Assembly: GCF_003148905.1 (NCBI RefSeq)
Contig: NZ_QGHC01000002.1
Coordinates: 186,001 to 250,000 of the forward strand
Direction: 5' to 3'
Length of the DNA stretch: 64,000 nt
From: Fulvimonas soli
GTDB lineage: Bacteria; Pseudomonadota; Gammaproteobacteria; Xanthomonadales; Rhodanobacteraceae
Under the pieces are notes generated by a model. That model worked only from the letters and a program-made list of their open reading frames with translations. It was not told where the DNA came from and did not search any database. Positions 30,902-42,900 of this stretch are shown piece by piece. A program made the position numbers and the translations under genes. The first letter of the stretch is position 1. Each line of letters begins with the position of its first letter.

Positions 30902-31756
30902 TCAGAACGTGAGCAGGCCGATCGCCAGCAGCGCGAGCAGCAACCCCAGCGCGTTCACCCGGTTCAGCCGCTCGCGGAAGGCCAGCACGCCGACCAGCGC
31001 GCCCAGCGCCACCACGCCCAGGTTCATGCCGGCGAACACCAGCGCCGGATCGCGCGGCAGCGCCTGGTGCGCGCGCAGGTAGGCGTAGATGTTGGCGAAG
31101 TTGAGCGCGCCCAGCAGCAGGCCCGCCGCCAGGCTGCGCGCGGTGAACGGCGCGCCGCCGCGCACGCGCCCGAGCGCGGCCAGCGCGAAGGCCACCGGCA
31201 GCGCCAGCGCGAACATCGCCTGCAGCGAGGCGCCGATCGGCACGCCGGCCGCGGCCACGCGCTTGAGCAGCACGTCGATCGCGCCGAAGCCGGCGAACAC
31301 CGCCAGCGGCCAGACCCAGGCGCCGGCGCCCGCACCGCGCGCGCCGCGCTCCGGGCGCCAGACCATCGCCGCCAGCGCCAGCAGGCCGAGCAGCAGCCCG
31401 GCGCCCAGGCGCGGCGTCAGCGCCTGGCCGAACAGCGCGAACGCGGCCAGCAACGAGAGCAGCAGCGACAGCCGCTGCGCCACTTCCGAACGCACGATGC
31501 CGGCGTGCCGCACCGACGCGCCCAGCGCGAGGAAGATCGCCGGCAGCAGCACGCCCAGCGCGGCCAGCGCGAGCCACGGCGCGCCCGGCTGCCCGAGCGG
31601 CGCCAGCGGCGGACGCAGCACCAGCGCGGTCAGCCCGCCCGCCATCGCGTAGTTCCACGCCACCATCTGGCCGACGTCCGTGCGCCAGCGCCGCGCCAGC
31701 TTGAGCAGCACGGAGACCAGCACGCTGCAGGTGATCGCGCAGAGCAGATCGATCAT
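30902..31756 (-). CDS. EamA/DMT family membrane transporter
   Basis: A 284-residue inner-membrane protein of ten predicted helices in two repeated halves, as in drug/metabolite transporters. The second half opens with [21 protein letters not shown] and ends with [37 protein letters not shown], the usual EamA closing pattern. Members export amino acids, sugars or nucleotide bases; the substrate is not predictable here. It lies 83 nt upstream of the peptidase gene on the same strand. The 483-nt region beyond its start holds repeats only. Confidence 0.82.
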   Translation of the reverse strand: MIDLLCAITCSVLVSVLLKLARRWRTDVGQMVAWNYAMAGGLTALVLRPPLAPLGQPGAPWLALAALGVLLPAIFLALGASVRHAGIVRSEVAQRLSLLLSLLAAFALFGQALTPRLGAGLLLGLLALAAMVWRPERGARGAGAGAWVWPLAVFAGFGAIDVLLKRVAAAGVPIGASLQAMFALALPVAFALAALGRVRGGAPFTARSLAAGLLLGALNFANIYAYLRAHQALPRDPALVFAGMNLGVVALGALVGVLAFRERLNRVNALGLLLALLAIGLLTF

Positions 31757-31927
31757 GGGAGGGCATCGCCGGCGAAGGCGCGCAGCTTAATCCATGGGCC
31801 GGGTCGCGGCCCATGTCGGGGACGATGGCATGGTGCGGGCGGGCAATGCCTTCGAGGGATTCCGCGTCGCCGGGCCATGGCGACTGATGCGGCATGGCGT
31901 GGGCTTCGTTCCGGCGACCCGCTCTTC

Positions 31928-31949
31928 GCGGCCGGAGGCCGCTCCCGCA
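31928..31949. repeat. Half copy of the REP-like arm
   Basis: CGCGGCCGGAGGCCGCTCCC matches the left arms at 28709 and 63349, but no complementary right arm follows. It sits about 50 nt before core copy D. Confidence 0.6.
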
Positions 31950-31996
31950 AAGGAGCAGGAAACGCGGCATCCGCGCCCGCTGCTCCCTCTCCCTTG

Positions 31997-32067
31997 CGGG
32001 GTACGCGGGGAGGCGCCATGGATGGCGCCGGCTTTGAGGAGCGGGGAGAGGGCCGGGGTGAGGGGCC
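31997..32067 (+). repeat. 71-bp palindromic core, copy D (intergenic, first half only)
   Basis: Identical to core B inside lhr. Outer arms CCCTCTCCC (31986-31994) and GGGGAGAGGG enclose the inner palindrome GGCGCCATGGATGGCGCC. The linker and second half found in copies A-C are absent. It therefore shows the minimal unit of the repeat. Confidence 0.85.
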
Positions 32068-32239
32068 GCACTGGCGACAAGGCCTCGATGACGGCCGTGG
32101 CACCGCCGCCCGGCGCTTGCGCCAAGTCATTCCTGGCCCCGGTTCTCTCCACAAGGCCGCGAAGAATCAGCGCACCCGGCGAATCGCCACCGCGCGCACG
32201 CGAACGCGCGCATGCCCGGCCCCGCCGGCCGGCCCACCG

Positions 32240-32893
32240 CTAGACCGACCGCTTCAGCACCGCCGCCTCGCGCGCCAGCAGCTCGATGCCGGCCCAGTCG
32301 CCGGCCGCCAGCCTGTCCGCCGGGGTGAGCCAGGAGCCGCCCACGCACAGCACGTTGGGCAGGGCGAGGAAATCCGGCGCGCTGGCCAAGCCGATGCCGC
32401 CGGTGGGACAGAAGCGCAGCTGCGGCAGCGGGCTGGCCCAGGCGCCGAGCAGCCTGACGCCGCCCGCGGGCACGGCGGGAAAGAACTTCAAGTGCCGGTA
32501 GCCGCGCTCCAGCAGGGCCATCGCCTCGCTCGCCGTGGCCGCGCCGGGCAGCAGCGGCAGCGCGCTGTCGTCGGCCGCGTCGAGCAGGCCGGGCGAGACG
32601 CCCGGCGAGACGGCGAAGCGCGCGCCGGCGCGCTCGGCCGCCGCGAGGTCGCCGGCCGCGAGCACCGTGCCCACGCCCACCACCGCGTCCTCCACCTCGG
32701 CGGCGATGGCGCGGATCGCGTCCAGCGCCGCCTGCGTGCGCAGCGTCACCTCGATCGCGCGGATGCCGCCGGCCACCAGCGCGCGCGCCATCGGCACCGC
32801 GTGGCGCGCGTCGTCGATGATCACCACCGGGATCACCGGGGCGAGCCTCATCACGCTCTCGACCCGGGCCTGCTTGTCGCTCATCGTGGTCAT
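32240..32893 (-). CDS. eda: 2-dehydro-3-deoxy-phosphogluconate aldolase (KDPG aldolase)
   Basis: A 217-residue class I aldolase that splits KDPG into pyruvate and glyceraldehyde 3-phosphate, the last step of the Entner-Doudoroff pathway. The catalytic Glu is in AIEVTLRT and the Schiff-base Lys in HLKFFPA; the phosphate-binding GGIGL is present. The start ATG at 32893 shares its last-transcribed neighbour base with the edd stop (TGATG), so translation is coupled. A second in-frame ATG at 32884 (MSDK) is possible. Length is normal. Confidence 0.95.
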   Translation of the reverse strand: MTTMSDKQARVESVMRLAPVIPVVIIDDARHAVPMARALVAGGIRAIEVTLRTQAALDAIRAIAAEVEDAVVGVGTVLAAGDLAAAERAGARFAVSPGVSPGLLDAADDSALPLLPGAATASEAMALLERGYRHLKFFPAVPAGGVRLLGAWASPLPQLRFCPTGGIGLASAPDFLALPNVLCVGGSWLTPADRLAAGDWAGIELLAREAAVLKRSV

Positions 32894-34704
32894 CACAGCA
32901 CTCCCGCGCCGAGGTCGGCGGTGGTGGCGTGGGCGCGGAACAGGCCGAACAGCTCGCGGCCCATGCCGGTCCGGTGCGCGGAAAGGTCGGCGGCGGCCGG
33001 CGCGCGCGCGGCGAACTCGGCGGCGTCGACCAGGACGTCCAGACGTCCGTTCGCGGCGTCGAGGCGGATCGGGTCGCCGTCGCGGATCTTCGCAATGGCG
33101 CCGCCCGCCTCCGCCTCCGGCGTCACGTGGATCGCCGCCGGCACGCGGCCGGAGGCGCCGGACATGCGCCCGTCGGTGAGCAGCGCGATGCGGTGGCCGC
33201 GGTCCTGCAGCACGGCCAGCGTGGGCGTGAGCTTGTGCAGCTCCGGCATGCCGTTCGCGCGCGGCCCCTGGAAGCGCACCACGGCGACGAAGTCGCGGTT
33301 GAGCTCGCCGCGGTCGAAGGCGCGCTTCACCTCGTCCTGGTCGTGGAACACCACCGCCGGCGCCTCGATCAGCATGCGGTCCTCCGGCACCGAGGACACC
33401 TTGATCACCGCGCGGCCGAGGTTGCCGTCGAGCAGGCGCAGGCCGCCGTCCGGGCGGAACGGCTCGCTGGCCGCGCGCAGCACGCCGCGGTTGCCGCTCT
33501 CCTTCGGCACCGGCGTCCACGCCAGCGCGCCGGCCGCGTCGAGCGAGGGCACCTGCGCGTAGCGCGCCAGGCCCGGGCCCGCCACGGTCTGCACGTCGGC
33601 GTGCAGCAGGCCGGCGCCGAGCAGCTGGTCGATCAGGAAGGCCATGCCGCCGGCCTGGTGGAACTGGTTCACGTCGGCGTAGCCGTTGGGATACACGCGC
33701 GCCAGCAGCGGCACCGCGGAGGACAGCGCGTCGAAGTCCTCCCAGCGCAGCTCGATGCCCGCCGCGCGCGCCATCGCCACCAGGTGCAGCAAGTGGTTGG
33801 TGGAGCCGCCGGTGGCGTGCAGGCCGATCACGCCGTTGACGACGCTGCGCTCGTCCAGCAGCCGCCCGAGCGGCAGGCGCTCGTGCGCCATCGCGGCGGC
33901 GCGCTCCACGGCGTGCACGGTGAGCGCGTCGCGCAGCGGCGTGTCCGGCGGCACGAAGGCGCTGCCCGGCAGTTGCAGGCCCATGATCTCCATCAGCATC
34001 TGGTTGGAGTTGGCGGTGCCGTAGAAGGTGCAGGTGCCGGGCGCGTGGTAGGACGCCGCCTCCGCCTCCAGCAGCTCGGCGCGCGTGGCCTTGCCCTCGG
34101 CGTAGGCCTGGCGCACCTTGGTCTTCTGCTCGTTGGGGATGCCGCTGGGCATCGGCCCCGAGGGCACGAACACGCCGGGCAGGTGGCCGAAGCCGAGCGC
34201 GCCGATCAGCAGGCCCGGCACGATCTTGTCGCAGATGCCCAGGTACAGCGCGCCGTCGAACATGTCGTGCGACAGCGCCACCGCGGTGGCCATTGCGATC
34301 AGGTCGCGCGAGAACAGCGACAGCTCCATGCCGGCGCGCCCCTGGGTGATGCCGTCGCACATCGCCGGCACGCCGCCGGCCACCTGCGCGGTGGCGCCGG
34401 CCGCGCGCGCGGCTTCCCGGATCAGCGCAGGGTAGCGCTCGTACGGCTGGTGCGCCGAGAGCATGTCGTTGTAGGCGGTGACGATGCCGAGGTTGGGGCC
34501 GCGGCCCTCGCGCAGCGCGGCCTTGTCCTGCGGGTTGCAGGCGGCGAAGCCGTGCGCGAGGTTGCCGCAGGACAGGTGCTGGCGATGGGTGCCGTCGACG
34601 CGGCCGGCCGCGTCGACGCGCGCCAGGTAGGCCGCGCGACTGGCGCGGCTGCGCTCGGCCAGGCGGGCGGTGACTTCGGCGACGGTGGGATGCAGCGTGG
34701 TCAT
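32893..34704 (-). CDS. edd: 6-phosphogluconate dehydratase
   Basis: A 603-residue iron-sulfur dehydratase converting 6-phosphogluconate to KDPG. The IlvD/Edd signatures [11 protein letters not shown] and [15 protein letters not shown] are both intact, and cluster cysteines occur in [16 protein letters not shown] and elsewhere. Length matches the family (about 600). It follows pgl by 82 nt on the same strand; in many Xanthomonadales a glucokinase gene lies in that place, but here the gap is too short. It overlaps eda by one base. Confidence 0.95.
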   Translation of the reverse strand: MTTLHPTVAEVTARLAERSRASRAAYLARVDAAGRVDGTHRQHLSCGNLAHGFAACNPQDKAALREGRGPNLGIVTAYNDMLSAHQPYERYPALIREAARAAGATAQVAGGVPAMCDGITQGRAGMELSLFSRDLIAMATAVALSHDMFDGALYLGICDKIVPGLLIGALGFGHLPGVFVPSGPMPSGIPNEQKTKVRQAYAEGKATRAELLEAEAASYHAPGTCTFYGTANSNQMLMEIMGLQLPGSAFVPPDTPLRDALTVHAVERAAAMAHERLPLGRLLDERSVVNGVIGLHATGGSTNHLLHLVAMARAAGIELRWEDFDALSSAVPLLARVYPNGYADVNQFHQAGGMAFLIDQLLGAGLLHADVQTVAGPGLARYAQVPSLDAAGALAWTPVPKESGNRGVLRAASEPFRPDGGLRLLDGNLGRAVIKVSSVPEDRMLIEAPAVVFHDQDEVKRAFDRGELNRDFVAVVRFQGPRANGMPELHKLTPTLAVLQDRGHRIALLTDGRMSGASGRVPAAIHVTPEAEAGGAIAKIRDGDPIRLDAANGRLDVLVDAAEFAARAPAAADLSAHRTGMGRELFGLFRAHATTADLGAGVL

Positions 34705-34786
34705 GGATCGGTCCGGGGTGGCGTTGGCTGGAAGCGGCGCCGCGGCGGCGGGCCGGCGCGCTCCTGGCGGAAGGGCGGTGCGGCGC

Positions 34787-35497
34787 TCACGGGCACCAGT
34801 ACACCTCGAGCGGCACGCGCCGCTGGGTCAGCACGGCGCGCACCGGGTACTGCGCGGCCTCGCCGCGTCCCTCCAGGGCCGCGGCGAGCAGGGCGCGCTT
34901 GGGCGCGCCCTCGATGTGCAGGATCAGCGCGCGGGTGTCGAGCAGCGCGGGCAGGGCGAGGGTGATGCGCGGCTCGCCCGCGCCGGCGGCGCGCATCGGC
35001 AGCACCGGCACGCGACCGTCCGGGTCCAGCGCCTCGACCAGGCGGTCGCCGCCGGGGAAGAACGAGGCGGTGTGCCCGTCGGCGCCCATGCCCAGCACCA
35101 CCGCGTCGAACGGCCGCGGCAGCGCGCGGATGCGCTGGCGCGCCTCGGCGCAGCCGGCCTCGGGCGTGTCGGCGCCGGTGTAGAGCGGCACGAACCGCGC
35201 CGCGGCCGCCGCGCCCTGCAACAGCTGCGCCTTCACCAGGCGCGCATTGGAGCGCTCGCTGTCCTCGTCCACCCAGCGCTCGTCGACCAGGGTGACCCGC
35301 ACCTTGTCCCACGCCAGCGCCTGCCGCGCCAGGCGCTCGAAGAAGCGCACCGGCGTGCTGCCGCCGGACACCGCCAGCACCGCCGCGCCGCGCGCGGCGA
35401 TGCCCTCGCGCAGCAGGCCGGCCACGCGCCCGGCCAGCGCGGCCGCCAGCGCCGGGCCGTCGTCGAAGCTGTACATGGCGATGCGGGGATCAGGCAT
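34787..35497 (-). CDS. pgl: 6-phosphogluconolactonase
   Basis: A 236-residue enzyme hydrolysing 6-phosphogluconolactone. The characteristic [31 protein letters not shown] and [14 protein letters not shown] blocks are present. A GTG at 35503 is possible, but ATG 35497 has AGGAG at a suitable 9-nt spacing. The gene lies 77 nt downstream of zwf in the same operon. Length is normal for the NagB-like (DevB) type. Confidence 0.93.
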   Translation of the reverse strand: MPDPRIAMYSFDDGPALAAALAGRVAGLLREGIAARGAAVLAVSGGSTPVRFFERLARQALAWDKVRVTLVDERWVDEDSERSNARLVKAQLLQGAAAAARFVPLYTGADTPEAGCAEARQRIRALPRPFDAVVLGMGADGHTASFFPGGDRLVEALDPDGRVPVLPMRAAGAGEPRITLALPALLDTRALILHIEGAPKRALLAAALEGRGEAAQYPVRAVLTQRRVPLEVYWCP

Positions 35498-35574
35498 GTC
35501 CACGTTCTCCTGCGGACGCTACGCCGGGCGCCGGCAATGGCCGGTGAAGCGCCGGCGCGATCGTCCGCCGCGCC

Positions 35575-37029
<1,455 letters not shown>

Positions 37030-37085
37030 GGGCGAACACCTCGGAGCGTCGGGGAAGGCGGCGAGCCACCGGAGAGAGGAACGGA

Positions 37086-37104
37086 TGGTACCAGTTACAT
37101 ACCA
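37086..37104. promoter_or_regulatory. Dyad TGGTA-N9-TACCA upstream of zwf
   Basis: Inverted half-sites at 37086-37090 and 37100-37104, 57-75 nt upstream of the zwf GTG. HutC-subfamily GntR regulators commonly bind symmetric TGGTAT-like sites (general knowledge), and such a regulator is encoded divergently. Another GGTAC/GGTAT pair follows at 37111-37120. Confidence 0.5.
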
Positions 37105-37385
37105 CGGGCGGTACAGGTATCGCGGTGCATACGAATGCAGCCGCGGCCGGGATGCCGATCCGGCATTGCCTTCGCTTGCCGGGCGGGTTTTGGCATGCGC
37201 CGGAGACAAACGTCCGCTCCACGCATCGATCGGGGCGGTTGTCCGCACCTTTTCTCCGATCTGCCGGCTTCTTCGCCGAGATGCCCCGACGGCCGGATTT
37301 CACCCTTGGACGTGGACGCCCCGCAACCGCCGAGTCCCGCTGGTCTACCCCGGAAACCCATCCAGAATCGGCAGCTTGCCGAAAC

Positions 37386-37401
37386 TGGTGTGTCATTGGT
37401 A
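37386..37401. promoter_or_regulatory. TGGTG/TGGTA direct half-sites before the GntR gene
   Basis: TGGTG (37386-37390) and TGGTA (37397-37401) are spaced 11 nt, one helical turn, and end 8 nt before the regulator start. They resemble the zwf dyad half-site, so autoregulation is plausible. Confidence 0.35.
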
Positions 37402-37408
37402 TCTTGTC

Positions 37409-38164
37409 ATGATGGAATCCGTACTCACCAGCGAATACCGCCGCCTCAGCCGCGACCCGGCCACCCAGCAGCCGCTGGCCTACCTGCGGCTGCGCCAGGC
37501 CATCCGCAACGTGATCGACCAGCGCGGCATCGAGCCGGGGCAGGCGCTGCCCAGCGAGCGCGACCTGTCGCAGGCACTGGGGCTGTCGCGCGTCACCGTG
37601 CGCAAGGCGATCGGCGGGCTGGTGGAGGAAGGCCTGCTGACCCAGCGCCACGGCGCCGGCACCTTCGTCGCCGAGCGCATCGTCAAGCCGATGTCGCGGC
37701 TCACCAGCTTCACCGAGGACCTGCGCGCGCGCGGCCTCAACCCGCGCTCGGAATTCTTCGAGCGCGGCATCGGCGAGGTGACGCCCGAGGAGGCGATGGC
37801 GATGAACCTGTCGCCCGGCGCGCCGGTGGTGCGCCTGCATCGCGTGCGCTACGCCGGCGACGAGCCGCTGGCGATCGAGCGCAGCGTGGTGCCCGCCAGC
37901 GCGCTGCCCGACCCCGCGCTGGTGCACGACTCGCTCTACGAAGCCCTCGAACAGCGCGGCTGCCGTCCCCGCCGCGCCCTGCAGCGCCTGCGCGCCGTGC
38001 TGCTCACCGCCCAGCACGCCCGCCTGCTGCACGTCGCCGTCGGCAGCGCCGGCCTGGCCATCGAGCGCCGCAGCTTCCTCGACGACGGCCGCATCGTCGA
38101 GTTCACCAGCTCGTGGTACCGCGGCGACATCTACGACTTCGTGGCGGAGTTGCAGACCGATTGA
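37409..38164 (+). CDS. GntR family (HutC subfamily) transcriptional regulator
   Basis: A 251-residue repressor-type regulator. The N-terminal GntR winged helix (about 20-85) has PLAYLRLRQAIRNVI and LPSERDLSQALGLSRVTVRKAIGGLVEEGLL. A UTRA effector domain (about 100-245, MSRLTSFTEDLRARGLNPRS, ending EFTSSWYRGDIYDFVAEL) places it in the HutC/NagR branch. Two consecutive ATGs (37409, 37412) are possible, and no strong ribosome site is visible. It is divergent from zwf, so control of the Entner-Doudoroff operon is likely. UTRA domains bind small sugars or amino sugars; the effector is unknown. Confidence 0.9.
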   Translation: MMESVLTSEYRRLSRDPATQQPLAYLRLRQAIRNVIDQRGIEPGQALPSERDLSQALGLSRVTVRKAIGGLVEEGLLTQRHGAGTFVAERIVKPMSRLTSFTEDLRARGLNPRSEFFERGIGEVTPEEAMAMNLSPGAPVVRLHRVRYAGDEPLAIERSVVPASALPDPALVHDSLYEALEQRGCRPRRALQRLRAVLLTAQHARLLHVAVGSAGLAIERRSFLDDGRIVEFTSSWYRGDIYDFVAELQTD

Positions 38165-38206
38165 GTTTCGACTCTCGATGGTGACGCCGCGCGCTATGAT
38201 CCGCCA

Positions 38207-39799
38207 ATGAATCCAGCAGCCCTCTCAGCCTCGCCGGCCGCCTTGCAACAGCGCATACGCCAGAGCCTCGAGGCCGGCAAGCTGGAGGAAGCGCAAGCGG
38301 CGCTGGAATCTCTTATCGCGCTAGAGCCGGCCAATACCGACGCACTCATCGAATTGGCCGACATCATGTTCAAGCGCGGTCGGTTCCGCGCCTCCAGCCG
38401 ACCGCTGCTCCAGGCGGCACGTCGACTGCCCAGGAACGCGCCGCTGATCCTGGAACTCGTGCAGCATCTGATCGCGCGCGGAGAGATCGTCGTCGCCCGC
38501 GCCTGCCTGACGCTGCTCGCGCAAGCTCCCGATCCGCCGTCCGAACTGCTTGTTGCCCAGGCACGGATGCGCTTTTCGCTCGGCGAGCTGGATGAAGCGC
38601 TGGCGCTGATGAGGCAGGCGATTCGTGCCGGGGCAGATGCGCCGGGCGAGCTTCACTTGTATGCAATGCTGCTCCAGTTCGGCGGCGCCCTCGGCGAGGC
38701 CGGGGCCGTACTGGAACGCTGCCTCGAACGCTGGCCGCATTTCGGCGACGCGGCCATGGTGCTGGTCAACCTGCGCAAGCAGAAACCGGAGTCCAACCGT
38801 CTGGCTTGGCTGGATGAACAGCTGGGTCGGCTGCCCGATGCATCCGCCGGGCCAGACCATGCGTTCAATCGGGCCGAGTTCGAATATGCGCGCTTCAAGA
38901 CACTGGACGATCTGGGCCGTCACAACGAGGCGTGGGATTCGCTTGCGCGTTGCAACGCACTCATGCATGCATTGAACCCCTACGATGCCGATGCCGAGGA
39001 AGCCGTTACCTCGGCATTGATCGCAATGCCCGCCGTATCCGCACCTGTTACCGCCTTCGAGGGCCCCACACCCATCTTCATCGTCGGCATGCCGCGTTCC
39101 GGCACGACCCTGCTGGACCGCATGCTGTCCAGCCATTCCCGGATCACCTCTGCTGGAGAGATCATCGAATTCTGGCGGCAGCTTCACTGGGTGGCCGATG
39201 TGAAACCGGCCAGAGCCGAGGGGCTACTCAGATTGATCGAACGCAGTGCGGATATCGACTACCGCGAGGTCGGTGCGCGCTACCTTCAGCAAACTCAATG
39301 GCGGGCGCAAGGCCGCGCCTACTACATCGACAAGCTGCCGGCCAACATCCAGATGGTCGCGTTCATCCGGCGAGCATTGCCCCACGCGCCTATCCTGCAC
39401 ATGGTGCGTGATCCGATGGATACCTGCTTTTCGAACTTCAAGGCGATGTTCGGCAACGTCTCGCCGTATAGCTACGAACTTGGCGCGCTGGCGCACTATT
39501 ACCGGCAATACTCGCGCCTGGTGCAGCATTGGCGCGCGACCTTGCCGGGCGCCATGCTTGAGATCCCATATGCAATGCTGGTGCAGGATCCGCAGACCAC
39601 GTTGAGCCGTGTGCTCGCCCGTTGCGGGCTGGACGTGGAACAAGCCTGCCTGCGTCCCGAACGCAACACTACGCCGGTCGCCACGCCGAGCAGTCCGCAG
39701 GTGCGGGAATCGATCCATACCCGTGGCATCGGCCAGTGGCGAAGCTACGCACGGCAATTGGAGCCTCTGCGACAGGCATTGGCCATTTCGATCGAGTGA
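38207..39799 (+). CDS. TPR-containing sulfotransferase family protein
   Basis: A 530-residue protein with N-terminal tetratricopeptide-like helices (about 10-260) and a C-terminal sulfotransferase domain. The PAPS 5-prime phosphosulfate loop PIFIVGMPRSGTTLLDRML is at about 289-307, and the 3-prime phosphate segment HMVRDPMDTCFSNF lies near 400. It would transfer sulfate from PAPS to a carbohydrate or protein tyrosine; no signal peptide is seen. Base composition is visibly less GC-rich than the flanking operons, with codons such as TTA, CTA and GAA used freely. It converges on an Oar-like TonB receptor of similar composition. Confidence 0.88.
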   Translation: MNPAALSASPAALQQRIRQSLEAGKLEEAQAALESLIALEPANTDALIELADIMFKRGRFRASSRPLLQAARRLPRNAPLILELVQHLIARGEIVVARACLTLLAQAPDPPSELLVAQARMRFSLGELDEALALMRQAIRAGADAPGELHLYAMLLQFGGALGEAGAVLERCLERWPHFGDAAMVLVNLRKQKPESNRLAWLDEQLGRLPDASAGPDHAFNRAEFEYARFKTLDDLGRHNEAWDSLARCNALMHALNPYDADAEEAVTSALIAMPAVSAPVTAFEGPTPIFIVGMPRSGTTLLDRMLSSHSRITSAGEIIEFWRQLHWVADVKPARAEGLLRLIERSADIDYREVGARYLQQTQWRAQGRAYYIDKLPANIQMVAFIRRALPHAPILHMVRDPMDTCFSNFKAMFGNVSPYSYELGALAHYYRQYSRLVQHWRATLPGAMLEIPYAMLVQDPQTTLSRVLARCGLDVEQACLRPERNTTPVATPSSPQVRESIHTRGIGQWRSYARQLEPLRQALAISIE

Positions 39800-39909
39800 C
39801 GGCGCAGCCGCTGCAGCACGCTGCGGAAAGTCTGCCGCAGTGGGCGCCCTCTGCGGCAATTCGAACGCAAGTCGAAAGGCCGTCGCGCCGTCCTTCCGCA
39901 AAGCCGACG

Positions 39910-39940
39910 AAAAAAAGCCACCGGTCTCGCGACCGGTGGC
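39910..39940 (-). terminator. Rho-independent terminator of the Oar-like receptor gene
   Basis: A perfect 10-bp stem (GCCACCGGTC and GACCGGTGGC, 39917-39940) with loop TCGC is followed on the minus strand by a run of at least six T. It begins 26 nt after the receptor stop. Confidence 0.9.
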
Positions 39941-39965
39941 TTCGTCATGCAAGTCGCTCGCCTCG

Positions 39966-42900
39966 TCAGTAGTCGTACGTAACCGACAGGCGCACGGTGC
40001 GGGGCGTCTGCCAGAAGATCCCCTCGCCGTAGGCATTGTTGATGGAGATCAGGTCCGGGGCCGGAGTGGCGCCATCCGGACCCAGGCCACCGTTGTAAGC
40101 GGCCTCGCCGGTGGGATTGGTCTGCAACGCCCTCTGCTGGTTCAGCGCGTTGAAGATATCCAGGTGGAAGCCGAGCTTGTGGTCCGCGAATGCCGGCATG
40201 TAGTGCAAGCCGAGATCGAGCTCTTCGGTCCACGGCGTGTGGCCCACGGAACCCGGCGTGACGCGCACGCCATGGCACCAATGGTAGTTGCCGCCGCCGC
40301 CGTTGTTGTAGCCGGTCGGATCGCCGACGCCATTGGGGCCGTAGTAGCCCAGGCACTCCTTCGGAATGCCCGACTGCGCCAGCAGCGTGCCGGACACCAG
40401 CCATTCCGGGCTGATCTGATAGGACCCGCGCGCACGGATCTGGTGCTTGCGGGTATTGATCAGCTCGCCGTACTGGCCGTCCATGAGCTCCGCGCTGTCC
40501 CAGTCCTCGGTCTTGGAGACATCGCCCTGGCCGAAGTCGGAACGCACCTGGCCCTCGGTGTTGCCGAAACCATGCGTGAAGGTGTAGTCGACGCGCGCTT
40601 CCCACTTGCCATCGAACGGATGCTCGAGGTAGAGGTTCACCGAGCCGATCTTGCGAACCGCACCCTTCGTGTAGCCCCAGTCCTGCTTGGTCATCGGCAC
40701 GATGACGCGATTGGAACCGTCGTTCGAGACCAACAGCATGTCATTGGTCTTGCCCGGATTGATCAGGCGGCAATAGGAAGCACCGTAGATGGAGTCGGAG
40801 TAGTCATCCACGTTCAGCCCCATCTGGGCTGCCTTCGCGCCAAGCCGGTAGGCCGAGCACTCGTCGTCGATCGCAGCCTTCAGGTCGCGCCACATCGCCT
40901 TGGCGCCGTAGACCCAGTTGTCGCCCAGCTTCTTGTCGAAGCCGACGATGAACTCGTCCACGTACTCCGGCTTCAGGTTGCGCGCGGTCACCTGCTGCGG
41001 ATCCTTGGGCAGGCCGAACTCGCCGTCGGGCGAGGTGGGCGCGCCTATCTGCGTCAGGCCCGTGGGTATACCCGTCACCGGGTCCACACCGGTGTAGCTG
41101 TAGGTCGTGACGATGTAGGTGGAACGGTTGGCCGCACGCTCCGCCGCATTGTCCGGCAGCGCAAGGTAGTAGCGGCCGGCATTGCCGTAGACCTTGAACG
41201 AGGAATCGCCGAACACGTCCCAGCTGACGCCCAGACGCGGCTCCCACTGGTTCTTCTCATCGACGAACGGCTTGCCGACGTCGTTGTAGTTGGTGAAGTG
41301 GTCGTTGCGGATACCGAGGTCCAGCAGCAGGTTGGGCGAGACCTGCCACGTATCCTGCAGGTAGTAGGCCTTCTGGCTGGTCGACATGCTGGTGGCCCAG
41401 CCGACCTCGCGCTTGCGCACGATGTTGCCGGGATAGTAGCGCCAGTAGTAGTTGATATCCGGATTGAACGGGTTCTGCTGGCTCGGACCCTGGTCATGGG
41501 CCCTGTAGTACATGTTGTCGATACCGACCGCCAGGTCGTGGTCGCCAAGCTTGTAGTCGAAGTCGACGCGCAGGCCGTGCGTATCGTTGGTCGCGTCAGG
41601 CGAGGTCCAGGTAGTGTTCGTCTGGGAGTTGATCGGAATACCCGGCAACTGGGACGGATTGGAGATGAACGGCAGCGGGCTGGTATTGCCGTACACCACC
41701 GGATCCTGGAACTTGGCCTTACCGTACAGGATGCTCAGGGTGGCCGAATCGGTGAGGTAGCTGGTGAAGTGGCCCACGTAGAACTGGGCGTTGTCCTTGG
41801 CGACGTCGTTCTTCGTCACATAGGACCCGGACTTCAGCGTGTCGTAGTCGAAATTGTAGGTCGAGCCCGCACCGGTGGACTGGTTGTTCTTCAGCGCCGT
41901 CAGCTCGAGGACGTTGTTATCGGTGATGTTCCAATCCAACTTGCCGTAGAACTTGGTGTTCTTGTCCTCGTTGTACTGGACGAGCGGAGTGCTGGCGGCC
42001 TCCACGTTGGTGGAATCCGTCTTGGTGGTTTCGGCTGCCAGGAACATGAACAGCTTGTCCTTGATCAGCGGGCCACCCAGATAGGCCGAGTAGATCGTCT
42101 CCCACTGCTTGTTGTCGTTGCGGTACTGGTGCAGGGTGCCGGGCAGGTCGGGGTTGGCCAGCTGGTAGTGCGTCAGGCCGTCGATGCTGTCGGCGTTCGG
42201 AATCGACGCGGGTACGACCGGATTGCCGTAACGGTCGTTGACCGGGCTTGCTTCGAGGAAGCGCGGGGCCCAGGCCACCTGGCCACCGAAATGCCATTCG
42301 TTGGTACCGCGCTTGCCGACCTGGTTGATCACGCCGCCGTCGGAGCGACCGTACTTGGCGCTGTAGCCGCCGGTCAGGGTCTCCTGCTGCTCGATCGCAC
42401 CATATGGCAACTGGAAGCCACCCAGGTTCTTGTACGGCTCGCCGACGTTGTAGCCATTCACGTAGTAGGCGTTCTCGGAAACGCTGGAGCCGCCGAACGA
42501 CACGAGCGAGTGCCCGCCGGGCCCCGTGAAGAAACTGCTACCTGCCGCGGTGTTCGGAGCGAGCAGCGCGATCGCCTCGGCGCTGTGCGTCAGAGGCAGC
42601 TTGCGCAGGTCGGCCGCGGTGATGATGGTGCTGGAGTTGACGCTGGTGACGTCGATGGCCGGCAGGGCGTTGGCCGACACGGTCACGGCGGCCAGCTGGG
42701 TGCTCTCCGTCGAGCTGCTGGTAAAATTGACGCCCGCGGCGCCGCCGGTGGACACCTGGACGCCCTCGTGCGTGCTGACCACCGCACCATCCTTCTTCAG
42801 CGTCACCGTGTAGGTGCCCACTGGGATGTTGTCCAGGCGGTAGCGGCCGGTGCTGTCCACTGCCACTTCTCGCGAGAAACCGGTGGCGCCTGAGGAAATC

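Larger units (their letters stand above)
31757..32239. other. Gene-free 483-nt interval holding dispersed repeats
   Basis: No protein-coding signal is credible here; the open frames are translations of repeats. It contains a half copy of the REP-like arm (31928-31949) and core copy D (31997-32067). Confidence 0.6.
37030..37408. other. Divergent promoter region between zwf and the GntR regulator
   Basis: A 379-nt gene-free interval, less GC-rich than its surroundings. It carries TGGTA-type half-sites at both ends, noted separately. I see no small gene or RNA in the middle. Confidence 0.6.

Noticed and set aside
31753-32154. Possible minus-strand protein in the gap beside eda
   Set aside because: Its sequence is the translation of the 71-bp repeat and REP arm and has no ribosome site.
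39821-39870. Inverted repeats TGCCGCAG/CTGCGGCA after the sulfotransferase gene as a terminator
   Set aside because: No T-run follows and the arms are short with overlapping alternatives; only the hairpin at 39917-39940 is convincing.
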